From the NCBI GenBank assembly GCA_002412765.1, contig DHVR01000030.1, positions 1 to 64,000 on the forward strand: DNA of 64,000 nt, given 5' to 3'. Both the position numbers and the translations under genes were made by a program. Below, piece after piece: positions 28,244 through 37,725 of this stretch. Positions within the stretch are counted from its first letter, which is position 1, and the number at the start of each line of letters is the position of its first letter. Source of the DNA: Leptolinea sp. UBA5203. GTDB lineage: Bacteria > Chloroflexota > Anaerolineae > Anaerolineales > Anaerolineaceae. Below the pieces are notes generated by a model. It did not search any database. It was not told the DNA's origin and was given only the letters and a program-made list of their open reading frames with translations.

Positions 28244-28299
28244 TTTCATATGTAATTCGGTGGGATCCCTTCAAAAAGGGGCAGGCAAGCGATTCCATC

Positions 28300-29112
28300 C
28301 TATGCTTTCATCTTTTGCCAGCGCATGAACATGGTTACCAACCCGATACAAAACGTCAGACACACCCAAAGCCAGTAACGAGGCTGGCTGGCTGCCTGCG
28401 TCATCACCACTGGGGGGAATAAGGGGATGAACGCATTGGCCAATCCGTGGACCATCAACCCCGCCATGGTCCGTTTTCCGGAGGCCTGGCGCACCCAGGC
28501 AAAGAACCACGAATAGCCAATGGTCAGCAGCATAAATCCAGCGAAGGGCATAACCTGCTGGCTGGTTCCCGGAATAAAGAATAACGGCAAATGCCAGACC
28601 GCCCAGATCACACCTAAAACCAGATTGCCAAGCCACGGCCCCAGTTTCTCTTCCATCGGATCAAGGATATACCCGCGCCAGCCCAGCTCTTCCTGGCCCC
28701 CGCCCAAAAATACCATCAATAAAACATAAACCGGGAAAACCCAGACAGAAGGCAGTAACATCTGCACGCGCGGCGCGCCCCATAATTCCGGCAGCATCCA
28801 TGCCAGCCAGGTGCTGCCTCCCAGTACAAGCACAGGAATAAGCCAGGCTTTCCAACCAAATTTAAGATCCAACAAACCCTGCAAATATTGGCGTATCGCA
28901 CCTTTGCCTTTGTAGCTTTTGAGACAATAAAAAGCCCCCGCAGCCGGGCCAAAAGCGGCAAGGATAGAAACCGGTGTGCTTAAAGCACTGACAAGCGCTT
29001 TGTCCAGCGGCAAGATCCCTGCACCTGCCAGCAACAAAGGTAGCCAGATTAGCCAGGACCAGACAAAAGTGACCACGAAAAATCGGTAGGGAAAATTTGT
29101 TTGCGTTTCCAT
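28300..29112 (-). CDS. CPBP-family intramembrane metalloprotease
   Basis: A 270-residue membrane protein with about eight helices, of the CPBP/Abi (CaaX protease type II) family. The catalytic EExxxR motif is EELGWR at 141-146, the second-motif His174 is in AVWHLPLFF, and a third His is in MVHGLAN. Members cleave membrane-associated peptides or prenylated proteins; the target is unknown. An AAGGAAT ribosome binding site precedes the ATG. The gene abuts the end of the repeat array. Confidence 0.9.
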   Translation of the reverse strand: METQTNFPYRFFVVTFVWSWLIWLPLLLAGAGILPLDKALVSALSTPVSILAAFGPAAGAFYCLKSYKGKGAIRQYLQGLLDLKFGWKAWLIPVLVLGGSTWLAWMLPELWGAPRVQMLLPSVWVFPVYVLLMVFLGGGQEELGWRGYILDPMEEKLGPWLGNLVLGVIWAVWHLPLFFIPGTSQQVMPFAGFMLLTIGYSWFFAWVRQASGKRTMAGLMVHGLANAFIPLFPPVVMTQAASQPRYWLWVCLTFCIGLVTMFMRWQKMKA

Positions 29113-29234
29113 TCGTTATTCCTTTAAGTGAAAAGTGGTTTTATTTTCGATCATACAGTCTGGTGATTTAATCACGAAATTTCAGATTTCTGTATCACGC
29201 ACCTTTATTTACGGCAATTTTTTACAATGGTTGC

Positions 29235-29315
29235 GAAAAAATCCGCAGTAGGTAGTTGACCCATTAAAACGCCGGATCAGGAAACAAACTTCCTTGCCAA
29301 CGGCTAGGTTCTCCT
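29235..29315. repeat. Partial copy of the dispersed repeat
   Basis: Carries GTAGGTAG-TTGACCCA, AACGCCGGATCAGGAA and CCTTGCCAACG, the same order as the right part of the 304-bp units. It immediately precedes the duplicated ubiA tail, marking the junction of a rearrangement. Confidence 0.6.
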
Positions 29316-29319
29316 AAAA

Positions 29320-29480
29320 GCAGGCCATGCGTGGGGGTGTATCCCTCTGCCACGCTGGGGATAGAAATATTTTTATTATGGTACGTATATAATAGGTATA
29401 GGTGGCGTATGTTTTTTTACTTCGGGATTGGGGAAAATGAGATGCTTTTAATTTCTGTATCGGCGCTGATAAATAACAAT
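29320..29480 (+). pseudogene. Degraded duplicate of the ubiA 3' end and downstream DNA
   Basis: The frame beginning near 29331 encodes GVYPSATLG, matching GVYLSATLG at the end of the UbiA protein, after which it diverges. The similarity continues into the non-coding DNA: a TATAAT element and the TACTTCGGGA-TGGGGAAAA stretch match 24833-25028. Only the tail of ubiA is present, so this is a remnant of a segmental duplication, now lying in front of a lipoprotein gene. Confidence 0.75.
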
Positions 29481-29575
29481 CCTTGGGAATCTGGAATAAG
29501 TCCCAATTGTTGTGATATACGGCATATTTGCAGTATATCCACATGTTAGCCCGATTGTTGAAGATTGATCTTCCT

Positions 29576-30598
29576 ATGAGAATAATTATTAAAGTAATCT
29601 GTTCCTTTCTAGCGGCCCTGTTAGTTGGAACAGGATGTCTACCCATATCTTCAAGTCAAACAGAGTTACCCACTCAGACAATTGTGCCAATACCAACAAT
29701 CACAATACTTCTCAATGTTCAAAGGGAAGATGGGGCTCGCAAAGTGGACCTCCTGGTGAACGGAAGCCTGCAAAATCCTGCTTGGTCTCCAGAGGGTAAA
29801 TCACTCCTTTTTACAAGGTTTAGAGATGGCTACAACGCAGAACCTGCCGATCTCTTTGTGGTTGATTTTTATCCAAACAACATAAGAGTCCTTATTTCGG
29901 ATGAAAGCGGAAACGTAAATCTACCCGGCTCTAGCTGGAATCCTATCACCAATAAAATTGTGTTTTCATCTTCTCGCGAACCGCATGATGAAATATATCT
30001 TATTGATGATTATGGCCGTCCTGGGGATGAAGTCAAGGTAACCCAGCGTGCAAACATGGTAGCGTATGAACCTTCTCTATCCCCTGATGGTCAATGGATT
30101 GTTTTCGAATCCCACGAAGTAGCTATTGAAGACAATGGAACCATCGTTAAATACAATATCCATGGAACAATGCCATACCAAAATCTGACCAGCCCAGATG
30201 AAGACTGCCGACAGCCAAATTGGTCACCGACCGACGACAAAATACTTTATCAAAAATTCAGCGATGGCCAATGGGATATTTGGATAATGAATAGTGATGG
30301 AACAAATCACCAAAAGGTCACAAGTGGCCCAGGTAATAAAACTGATGCTTCTTTCTCCCCTGACGGGCAATGGATCGTTTATAGTTCAAATCAATTTGGA
30401 CTCGAGTTCGCCAATTTATTCATCACATCCGTATTGAAGGACAATGCCATCCGTTTAACGCATTATGAAGGATACGACGGTGCACCATCCTGGTCTTCCG
30501 ATGGCAAAAAGATCGCTTTTGAGTCGTGCTCAGGTGATCCAGACAATTCATCAGGAACGACACTATGGATAATTGATGTTCCAGCGCCCGTTCAATGA
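29576..30598 (+). CDS. TolB-like beta-propeller lipoprotein
   Basis: A 340-residue protein. The signal peptide ends in the lipobox LVGTGC with Cys21, so it is a surface or periplasmic lipoprotein. The mature part is a six-bladed TolB-type (PD40) propeller: repeats such as NPAWSPEGKSLLFTR, EPSLSPDGQWIVFES, QPNWSPTDDKILYQ, DASFSPDGQWIVYSS and APSWSSDGKKIAFES are spaced about 45 residues apart. These domains bind partner proteins or act as surface sensors; the role here is unknown. The start at 29576 is chosen for the signal peptide. It is flanked by the duplicated ubiA tail and a repeat copy. Confidence 0.8.
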   Translation: MRIIIKVICSFLAALLVGTGCLPISSSQTELPTQTIVPIPTITILLNVQREDGARKVDLLVNGSLQNPAWSPEGKSLLFTRFRDGYNAEPADLFVVDFYPNNIRVLISDESGNVNLPGSSWNPITNKIVFSSSREPHDEIYLIDDYGRPGDEVKVTQRANMVAYEPSLSPDGQWIVFESHEVAIEDNGTIVKYNIHGTMPYQNLTSPDEDCRQPNWSPTDDKILYQKFSDGQWDIWIMNSDGTNHQKVTSGPGNKTDASFSPDGQWIVYSSNQFGLEFANLFITSVLKDNAIRLTHYEGYDGAPSWSSDGKKIAFESCSGDPDNSSGTTLWIIDVPAPVQ

Positions 30599-30698
30599 GT
30601 TGTTATCAGAGTACACCATAATTGAAAACATGGGCTAACAAAGCATGCACTGGAAGCTGGGTTCACTTTTCAGGACACAAGGATGATAAACTCAGGAG
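30599..30698. other. Short non-coding spacer before the repeat copy
   Basis: Contains no recognised feature. The longer gene-free interval 30599-31345 is mostly filled by the repeat copy at 30699-31075; the rest (31076-31345) is AT-rich, with the likely promoter of the gene at 31346. Confidence 0.4.
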
Positions 30699-31075
30699 GT
30701 AGGGTGGGTCGTTGAACCACCAGAACGCCGGACAAGTATCCTGTCTGCCCTGCCAACGAATAGACTGCCTAAGCACAGGGCACGTGCGACGTGCCCCTAC
30801 CGATGATCATTCGACAGCATCAAATATTGACCAACATAACAAAAAATAATTCCTGGGTAGGGGCGTCCGGCGGACGCCCAAGGCCAGCATAATGAGCCAG
30901 TTCGCCCAGCCAAAGAATAGGCTCTTTTTTGGTGCAACTTTTAAATGCAAAACCTGCCAGGTCTTGAAATCAACTCCCGTACCTTTCCAACCAGACCTGG
31001 CAGGTTTAGACGATGGAACAAATCGTTGATCCATCTAAACGCCGGACCAGGAGCCAGTCTGCCCTGCCAACGAAT
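30699..31075. repeat. Isolated copy of the 304-bp repeat
   Basis: One full unit plus flanks in the same orientation as the main array: GTGGGTCGTTGAACCACC, the GGGCACGTGCGACGTGCCC dyad (from 30779), the GGGCGTCCGGCGGACGCCC dyad (from 30862), the AAACCTGCCAGGTCT inverted repeat, and a final CCAGTCTGCCCTGCCAACGAAT. It is separated from the array by the CPBP gene, the ubiA remnant and the lipoprotein gene. Confidence 0.85.
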
Positions 31076-31345
31076 AAGCGATCCCAATCTACTTACGCCA
31101 TTAATTTGTTGTTAGGATGCCTTGCCCTTGCAATCAATCCCAGGCGTATTGACATTATTAAAGACATCAATTTGATCTCCTGTCATTGTTTTTGATAGAG
31201 ATTAATCGAATCAGGTTGTGGAAAAACGAGTCATAATATAATATAATTATTATGGTTTTAGTCTTATTTATTTTGTCAATCAATTTGGTTATGTTAACCG
31301 ATTGATGATGGTTTCAAGATAATGAGTGGGTAAAAGGAGAGAAAA

Positions 31346-31810
31346 ATGTCCTATATTGTCGATTTTAATACTGTATCTACAGTTGGTTTAGAATCCTCCC
31401 CCGTTAAGGAAGCACTGGCTGGTTTACGTGCAAATGAAGCCCGTTACTTTATGAACAAATATATGCATGAATTCACGGTTATCCCTGCCAGCGAAAGCCA
31501 GGAGACCCTGGATTATGTAAATAAAATTTTAAAAGAAGAACGTAATATTGTGTTTGCTGCAAAACCGCTGGAAACTTCGCGCTTTCAAGTGGAAAACATT
31601 AAATTTGCTTATGTCTTTTATGAGGATGGCCTCGGGCTCAATGTCATGTATACAGTTGATGATCCCAAGAAAAGGGCTGTTGGTTTTAAACTTTCTGAGG
31701 GGATGGAAATACCAAAGGAGTTGGAAGAAAAGTTTAAGTTTGCCCGGCAGAAGTCCAAACTTGCTGGCATCATCCGAGGTTCATTTTTTGTCATTAAGGG
31801 GGATTATTAA
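31346..31810 (+). CDS. Hypothetical cytoplasmic protein
   Basis: A 154-residue soluble protein that I cannot assign. It has no signal peptide, membrane segment or cysteine cluster, and looks like a mixed alpha/beta domain with a charged middle. AAAGGAG lies seven bases ahead of the ATG, and the frame is well bounded, so it is probably a real gene. A fragment of the dispersed repeat (GGATGGGTACTTGACCCATC, near 31850) follows it. Confidence 0.6.
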   Translation: MSYIVDFNTVSTVGLESSPVKEALAGLRANEARYFMNKYMHEFTVIPASESQETLDYVNKILKEERNIVFAAKPLETSRFQVENIKFAYVFYEDGLGLNVMYTVDDPKKRAVGFKLSEGMEIPKELEEKFKFARQKSKLAGIIRGSFFVIKGDY

Positions 31811-31989
31811 TCGAATAGCGGTTAAAACTTCAGGGGAACTGGTGGTTAGGATGGGTACTTGACCCATCTGAACGACAAACCGGGAGCCCAACGAATTGGC
31901 TTTCGTACAGGATTTGGTGTTACGTGCAATTGAACCATGCCTTCAGTTGGGGACATCAACGGATCCACTTCATCTGAGGGCAGTTCACT

Positions 31990-34900
31990 TTACATACCGC
32001 CCAAAAAATCATAAGAAATTTTCTTTTGCACCGCAGAAATCTGTGAGAAAGCTTGTTTTAAGTATTCCTGCTGCATAGCACCCAGACGGGCAGGACGGAT
32101 GGTATTGCGCAGCGCTTGGCCGCTTTGCAGGGCAGTCAACTGGGTTTGAAGGCGAAGCTGCATCAGAAAATCATAAGCACTCAGGATCTCTTCCTGGGTA
32201 GTGGCAAGCAGATGGTTCCGCTCAACAAGGGCTGACAGACGATCAAGGGTATGCGTTTGCGGAATTTGATGATGGAGTGCATATAAACGGGCAAAACTGA
32301 CGATCGGCATCATGGCATCTTTCAGATTGATTTCACCACTATGTTCCCCATCCCCTGTACCTAGATACAGGTTCCCCACCAGGCGTGTTGGCGGCTTGTA
32401 CATCAGCGCATTTTGGGCAACATGATAAAATATGCCGGGTTTTTCCATGAGCACAGCATGGATACTCTGGCGCAGCGCAACAGTCAGATCCTGATCGCCG
32501 TATACCATCCGGAAATCAAAGAAAATACTGAGATCAATGATCTCCTGAAGGTCAGATTTTTCCACCCACTCCGCCAGACTGGATTGCCAGTCCGCCAGCG
32601 AGCGGCACCAACGTGGATTGTTGGCCATCACCTTTCCGCGGCAGTACACGTAACCGGCTTGATGCAATCCCTCGCACACCCGATTTCCTAATTGCAGAAA
32701 ATATGCCTGCACTTTATCTGGGTCGTCCTCGACTGAGAGGTGATACAGGATGCCGTTGTCCTGATCCGTCAGGAGGGTCTGTTCCTGCCTGCCCTGGCTT
32801 CCCATGGCGATGAAGGCAAAACGGGTGGGTGGAGGGCCGGCTTCTTCTATTGCCAATTGAATCAAACGTTCAGTGGCAGCGTCGCAAATCGAGGAAATCA
32901 TGTGGGTGACATGCCGAGGATTGGTGCTGCTATCCAGCAGGGTTTTGGCCAGCTGGGGCGTCCGTTGAACGTGGTTGGTCAATTCATCCACGGATCGCGA
33001 GCGGGATACCTCCCTGGATAAGACGATCGGGCCATAGCGCTGGAACTGAATCAGGGATTTACTGTCAATCAGGTTGACAATTTGTCCATTTTGATCCTCA
33101 ACTGCTAGATGACGGACCCCCTTTTCTTCCATGCGCAGCAGCGCTTCATAAATCAACGCCTTTTCTGATATTTTAGTGATAGGAGAACTCATGATGGTAT
33201 GGACAGGGGTTTGAATATCCAGGTTCTCGGCCAGTACTCTTGCCCTCAGGTCGTGGTCGGTGACGATGCCAATTACCGTCTCATTTTCAGTGGCAATCAG
33301 GGCGGCTGTGGCATTGCGATTGGTCATTAAACGAGCCAGTTGTTCGATAGGGGTATTCATGCCACAGAAGATCACATCCCGGCTTAAGGGTTCAAGGCTC
33401 TCATGCAGAAATAACAAGGAGCTTTGTAGTTTTTCTATCGTGGCTTCCGTTTCAAGCTCCCGCTTCCGCTGGATGGTGATGTCCTCAAGAATCCCAGTGA
33501 TGGACTCAGGCTGTTGGTTTCCGTTCCGAATCAACCGTGCGGATAAGGAAAGTACCAGAGCACTGGCTTCCCTGGTTTCAAGGTGCAAAATCGTATCCGT
33601 GACTTGATCCTCTTTCAACAGGGTTTGGAAAAATTGCTGATAGTCTGCCGGGTCAGAAAAGAAATCTGCCAATGCAGGTTGAAAAGCATCAGAGATGGAA
33701 AGATGGGGAAGAAACGAACTGCCCATTGGATTGATCTCGGTGAAAACAGCCCGGCGGGCAGCTCGGGCACGAAAAATCCCAACCTGCGCCATTTGAGCGG
33801 CAATCAGCAACCCATTCTGATTGTTTAACCTGGGGTGATGGGTGATATCCCTGGCTAACAGAATCATGCCTTGTTGACCTGCGTACACCACCGGATTGAG
33901 GGTTAAGATGCATTCTATCTGCCTGCCATCCCGGTGCTGTAAATATCCTTCCAGGGCTTTCCCCATCAAGCTCTGTCCTCCATTTTTTTGCTTGAAAGCT
34001 TGCCAGATGACTTCGTTATCTGACTCCTCAGGAAGTAAATCCGTCAGGTCAAGAAACGCCAATTGAGGTAAGGTATATCCCAACATGGAAAGAAAAGTTG
34101 GATTCGCATAGCTGCAGCGATCATTCAGAATCAACAAGGTTCCTTCGGTGGTGGATTCCACCAGGGCATGATACCGATCCGTAGACTCACGCAGAGTATC
34201 GAGGACTTCCTGACGCTGCCGTTCAATGTTCAGGCTTTGTTGAAGCACAATGAAAAGTAATAAGACAATCGCGCTTGAAATAATCAAAGTAGTTGTGATC
34301 AGCCGCCCTTCGATGCGGGCGATTTCCATTTGCACATCATCAATATATAGACCGGTGCCAATTATCCATCCCCAGGGCTCAAAACCTTTGACAAAGGATT
34401 CCTTGGGTTCCAATCGGGAGGGATCGTCATTCCACTGCCAGACATAATCAATGGTGCCTTCTCCCTCACGCTGAACGAGATTTGCAAATTCAACAAAAAT
34501 CTGGACTCCCCGCGGATCTTTAAAACTTACCAACTCCTGCCCATTCAGGTCTGAGCGGTAAGGGTGCATAATCATGCGCGGTTCCATATCCTGAATCCAG
34601 AAATAATCCTTACCTTCCTTGCCATAGCGCAGGGCTTCTACCCGGGTGATGGCGAGCTGCTGCGCTTCCTCCCGGGTCAAGAGGCCATTCGCTTCATCCC
34701 GTTGATAAGAAGCCAGAATACTCCAGGCTGAATTGGTGAGTTCCTGAATCATTTCTTTTTTTCGATCCAGCAGGGTTTGTTCAAAAGACGGCAAAACAAA
34801 TCCCCAGAGTGCGGAGAGAAACAAAATAATAGCAATCAGGGTAGGCAGGAAAATACGTACAACATAGGCGCGGCGGCGAAAATGATGCGGTTTTTCCCGT

Positions 34901-35697
34901 AAGGATTGATTGTCGCCTGTGTTTCCATCCTTTGGTTTCCTTTGTCCTGGAAAGGTTTGGCGCGAAAAGAGTGCCTGCCGAAAATGATTCCAATCTTCCC
35001 GCGGCATTTGGATACCGAAATTTGGGCTTCCTAGGTTGTTCATGCCATGAAAGTCGGTTCCTGCAGAAACCAATAATTCATGTTTTTTAGCCAGTTTTCG
35101 CAGACTGTTTTGCTGTTCTGTGGAGAAAGATGCATAAATGGCTTCGATCCCGTCCAGGCCATGCGCTTTCAGGTCAATGACTGCGGCTTCCAATTTTTCA
35201 GGGTCGGATTCAAAATAAAGGGGATGAGCCCAAAAAGCCAGGCCGCCTGCCCGGTGAATAAGGGAAATGGCCTCTGTTATTTCTAACAAACCTTGGGGAG
35301 CTGCATTCTCTGCTGGGACTGCTTCCTCCATTCGGCCATTCCCGGATTTTCGCAAAGAACCAGCGATGCTATGAACTTCCAGGGTACGGATTTGTCGCAG
35401 CGAAACCAGGGTCGCTGAAAGCTCGGCGTTGTTAACATCGACGCCATATCCCAAAATGTGTATTTCTCTGCCATGGTACTGGCTGGTAATTTCCACGCCG
35501 GGTAAAAAGGCGATATTGTATTTCTTCAAGGCTTCGTGGAAACGCTGTAATCCCTCCAGAGTATCGTGATCTGTCAGGGAGGCATACCGTACGCCGGCAG
35601 AAGCCAGATTTCCGGCCAATGATTCGGGGGGTTGGTCACCATCACTGAAGATCGTGTGACAATGGAAATTTACAAGGATTGGTTCGCTCATGGGCAT
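31990..35697 (-). CDS. PHP-sCache-PAS-PAS-CBS-DUF294 multidomain signalling protein
   Basis: A 1235-residue protein. Residues 6-225 are a PHP phosphoesterase with all metal motifs: HCH (12-14), DHD (43-45), E69, AHP (157-159) and DFH (215-217). A membrane helix (279-302), an extracytoplasmic sCache_2-type sensor (303-465; DYFWIQDM, MHPYR, PWGWIIGTGLYIDD) and a second helix (466-488) follow. Then come a PAS domain (505-620), a second PAS-like domain (630-745), a CBS pair (770-890), a DUF294 nucleotidyltransferase (910-1050; GSQGRQE 966-972, TDQDNG 977-982) and DUF294_C (1080-1225). CBS-DUF294 proteins often accompany acetate-type symporters, as here; the N-terminal PHP and sCache parts are unusual. 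It probably senses an external carboxylate and modifies a target by nucleotidyl transfer (inference). Confidence 0.88.
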   Translation of the reverse strand: MPMSEPILVNFHCHTIFSDGDQPPESLAGNLASAGVRYASLTDHDTLEGLQRFHEALKKYNIAFLPGVEITSQYHGREIHILGYGVDVNNAELSATLVSLRQIRTLEVHSIAGSLRKSGNGRMEEAVPAENAAPQGLLEITEAISLIHRAGGLAFWAHPLYFESDPEKLEAAVIDLKAHGLDGIEAIYASFSTEQQNSLRKLAKKHELLVSAGTDFHGMNNLGSPNFGIQMPREDWNHFRQALFSRQTFPGQRKPKDGNTGDNQSLREKPHHFRRRAYVVRIFLPTLIAIILFLSALWGFVLPSFEQTLLDRKKEMIQELTNSAWSILASYQRDEANGLLTREEAQQLAITRVEALRYGKEGKDYFWIQDMEPRMIMHPYRSDLNGQELVSFKDPRGVQIFVEFANLVQREGEGTIDYVWQWNDDPSRLEPKESFVKGFEPWGWIIGTGLYIDDVQMEIARIEGRLITTTLIISSAIVLLLFIVLQQSLNIERQRQEVLDTLRESTDRYHALVESTTEGTLLILNDRCSYANPTFLSMLGYTLPQLAFLDLTDLLPEESDNEVIWQAFKQKNGGQSLMGKALEGYLQHRDGRQIECILTLNPVVYAGQQGMILLARDITHHPRLNNQNGLLIAAQMAQVGIFRARAARRAVFTEINPMGSSFLPHLSISDAFQPALADFFSDPADYQQFFQTLLKEDQVTDTILHLETREASALVLSLSARLIRNGNQQPESITGILEDITIQRKRELETEATIEKLQSSLLFLHESLEPLSRDVIFCGMNTPIEQLARLMTNRNATAALIATENETVIGIVTDHDLRARVLAENLDIQTPVHTIMSSPITKISEKALIYEALLRMEEKGVRHLAVEDQNGQIVNLIDSKSLIQFQRYGPIVLSREVSRSRSVDELTNHVQRTPQLAKTLLDSSTNPRHVTHMISSICDAATERLIQLAIEEAGPPPTRFAFIAMGSQGRQEQTLLTDQDNGILYHLSVEDDPDKVQAYFLQLGNRVCEGLHQAGYVYCRGKVMANNPRWCRSLADWQSSLAEWVEKSDLQEIIDLSIFFDFRMVYGDQDLTVALRQSIHAVLMEKPGIFYHVAQNALMYKPPTRLVGNLYLGTGDGEHSGEINLKDAMMPIVSFARLYALHHQIPQTHTLDRLSALVERNHLLATTQEEILSAYDFLMQLRLQTQLTALQSGQALRNTIRPARLGAMQQEYLKQAFSQISAVQKKISYDFLGGM

Positions 35698-35775
35698 GTC
35701 CAGAATGGATTGATTTTGAAGATGCTCCCTTGATCCTAAAAACCTTGGGCAAATCTCTCAAGATGGTCCTTTGTA

Positions 35776-35815
35776 GATAATTAAAAGCCGGATATTTTTA
35801 AGAAATATCCGGCTA
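35776..35815 (-). terminator. Intrinsic terminator of the symporter operon
   Basis: A perfect 12-bp stem, AGCCGGATATTT (35786-35797) and AAATATCCGGCT (35803-35814), with a 5-base loop. On the minus strand it is followed by a T-rich run. It lies between the symporter and the PHP-DUF294 gene, so the latter probably has its own promoter or depends on read-through. Confidence 0.8.
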
Positions 35816-35826
35816 GATGATATAAG

Positions 35827-37722
35827 CTAGGCTTTCGTTGTTCCGTTTTTGGGTGTCAGCAGGGAGACGACAATCAACGTGGCAAAACTCAAGGGAATGG
35901 AAATGATGCCTGGATTGTTTAACGGTACCGGTGCATCCAGCGGATTGAGCCCATAAAGGGTGAATAATTCAGGAGACAGGGCAATTAGTGCCAGAGATGA
36001 AACAATACCCACAATGATGGAAGCCGAGATCCCCTTGGCCGTGGTTTTCTTCCAGAAGAGCAGCATCAAAACGGCGGGTAAATTAGCTGAGGCTGCCACA
36101 GCAAAAGCCAAACCAACCAGGAAGCTGACGTTCATTCCTTTAAACAGGATGCCCAACAGAATCGCAATACCACCAATGACAAAAGCGGATATTTTGCCTG
36201 CATTGACTTTCTGGGTATCCGTCATCTTGATTTTTAAATAGCGGTCAAATAAATCATGGGCGACTGCTCCGGAGGAGGCCACAATCAAGCCGCTGACGGT
36301 GCCCAAAATGGTGGCAAAGGCAATGGCAGAAATGATGGCAAACAATAATTCACCAAAAGAACGTGCCAGTAATGGCGCAGCCATGTTGCTGTCTGCCGGG
36401 TTGATGCTGCCGTTGACCATGGCACCCAACCCCATAAAGAGGGTAAGGACATAGAAAAATCCGATGGAAGCGATGGCGACAATCGTGGATTTTCGCGCAC
36501 TCGCCGGGCTTGGAACCGTGTAATAGCGGATTAAAATATGAGGTAAAGCGGCCGTTCCAAGGAAAAGGGCCAACATCAGGGAAAGGAAATCCAACCGCTC
36601 TAAAAAGGTGCCCTCAACCTTGAATTTTAATCCAGGCCGCATGATTTTATCGCCTGGAATAATTTTGGGATAATAGACTGTAACCTTCTCACCGCTTTCA
36701 TTTTGAAAACTGGAAGATTTCCAGGTGCGTACCAGGGTTTCTTTATCCGTGATGATAGCAAGAAATTCAAACAAGGATAGTTTCCCGGTTTCTACATTAC
36801 CTTCCCCATTGATTTTTTCCAGGTTGCCAACCAATCGTAATTTGTTCTCTTCAGAGGCAGGCGCACCATTGATCCATTTGCCCTCTGCTTTGTCTTCTAC
36901 AAATTGGGTTTCATCCAGAACCAGCGTGCCATCTTTTTCGGAAACCGACCACCAGGCTTCTGTACCGGCATGGGAGAGTTTGACAAATTCAAGCCCGCCT
37001 TTGACCGAAATATCCTCAAGAACCGCCCAGCCTTCTTCATTTACAGCCACCTGCTCTCCAACTCGAGTTGCAGCAAGATGAGTGTATTGATAGAATGGGA
37101 CTTTTCCACCCTGATCGGGCTGTGTGGATAGGCCGCGGATGACGACTGCGCCTACCAAAACCGAAGAGAATATGATCAACAACGAGCCCTTCAAAAATTG
37201 AACATAAGTGGTTGAAGCCATCCCTGCGGTGGCCACAATGGTGATGACAATCGCGCCCACCATGATCACACCCCATGCATGCGGAATGCCCAACAAAGGC
37301 TCAACCAATACCCCTGCGCCGACCATCTGGGGAATTAGATAACAAATGGATACGACCAGAGTACTGATGGCAGCGGTTAGTTTAATACCGCGAGAATTGT
37401 AATTGGCATCCACGGCGTCGGTGAAAGTGTATTTCCCCAGACGCTTCAGCGGCTCGGCAACCACAAAGAGGGCCACAATCCAGCCGGCCAAATAGCCGAT
37501 GGAATATAGGAAGCCGTCATAGCCTACGGTGGCGATCATCCCGCAAATTCCCAGGAAAGAGGCCGCCGAGAGATAATCCCCCGCAAAAGCAATGCCATTT
37601 ACGCCCCAATGGATTTTTCCTCCAGCGGCATAATACGCACTGGATGTTTTTGTTTTATTCCCCAGATAGAGGGAAAGCCCGATTACAAACACAACAAAGA
37701 AAAGGAAAACGAGGATGGCCAT
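35827..37722 (-). CDS. Sodium:solute symporter, acetate-permease-like (VC_2705 type)
   Basis: A 631-residue SSS-family transporter with about 13 helices that couples uptake of a small carboxylate (acetate is typical) to a cation gradient. Family signatures include GDYLSAASFLGICG (about 48-61) and LPHILIRYYTVPSPASARKS. A soluble segment of about 180 residues between helices (about 205-385, rich in charged residues) makes it longer than E. coli ActP; a similar insertion occurs in related bacterial symporters. It starts three bases after the DUF485 gene, the usual ActP/YjcH-like pair. Confidence 0.9.
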   Translation of the reverse strand: MAILVFLFFVVFVIGLSLYLGNKTKTSSAYYAAGGKIHWGVNGIAFAGDYLSAASFLGICGMIATVGYDGFLYSIGYLAGWIVALFVVAEPLKRLGKYTFTDAVDANYNSRGIKLTAAISTLVVSICYLIPQMVGAGVLVEPLLGIPHAWGVIMVGAIVITIVATAGMASTTYVQFLKGSLLIIFSSVLVGAVVIRGLSTQPDQGGKVPFYQYTHLAATRVGEQVAVNEEGWAVLEDISVKGGLEFVKLSHAGTEAWWSVSEKDGTLVLDETQFVEDKAEGKWINGAPASEENKLRLVGNLEKINGEGNVETGKLSLFEFLAIITDKETLVRTWKSSSFQNESGEKVTVYYPKIIPGDKIMRPGLKFKVEGTFLERLDFLSLMLALFLGTAALPHILIRYYTVPSPASARKSTIVAIASIGFFYVLTLFMGLGAMVNGSINPADSNMAAPLLARSFGELLFAIISAIAFATILGTVSGLIVASSGAVAHDLFDRYLKIKMTDTQKVNAGKISAFVIGGIAILLGILFKGMNVSFLVGLAFAVAASANLPAVLMLLFWKKTTAKGISASIIVGIVSSLALIALSPELFTLYGLNPLDAPVPLNNPGIISIPLSFATLIVVSLLTPKNGTTKA

Positions 37723-37725
37723 GGA

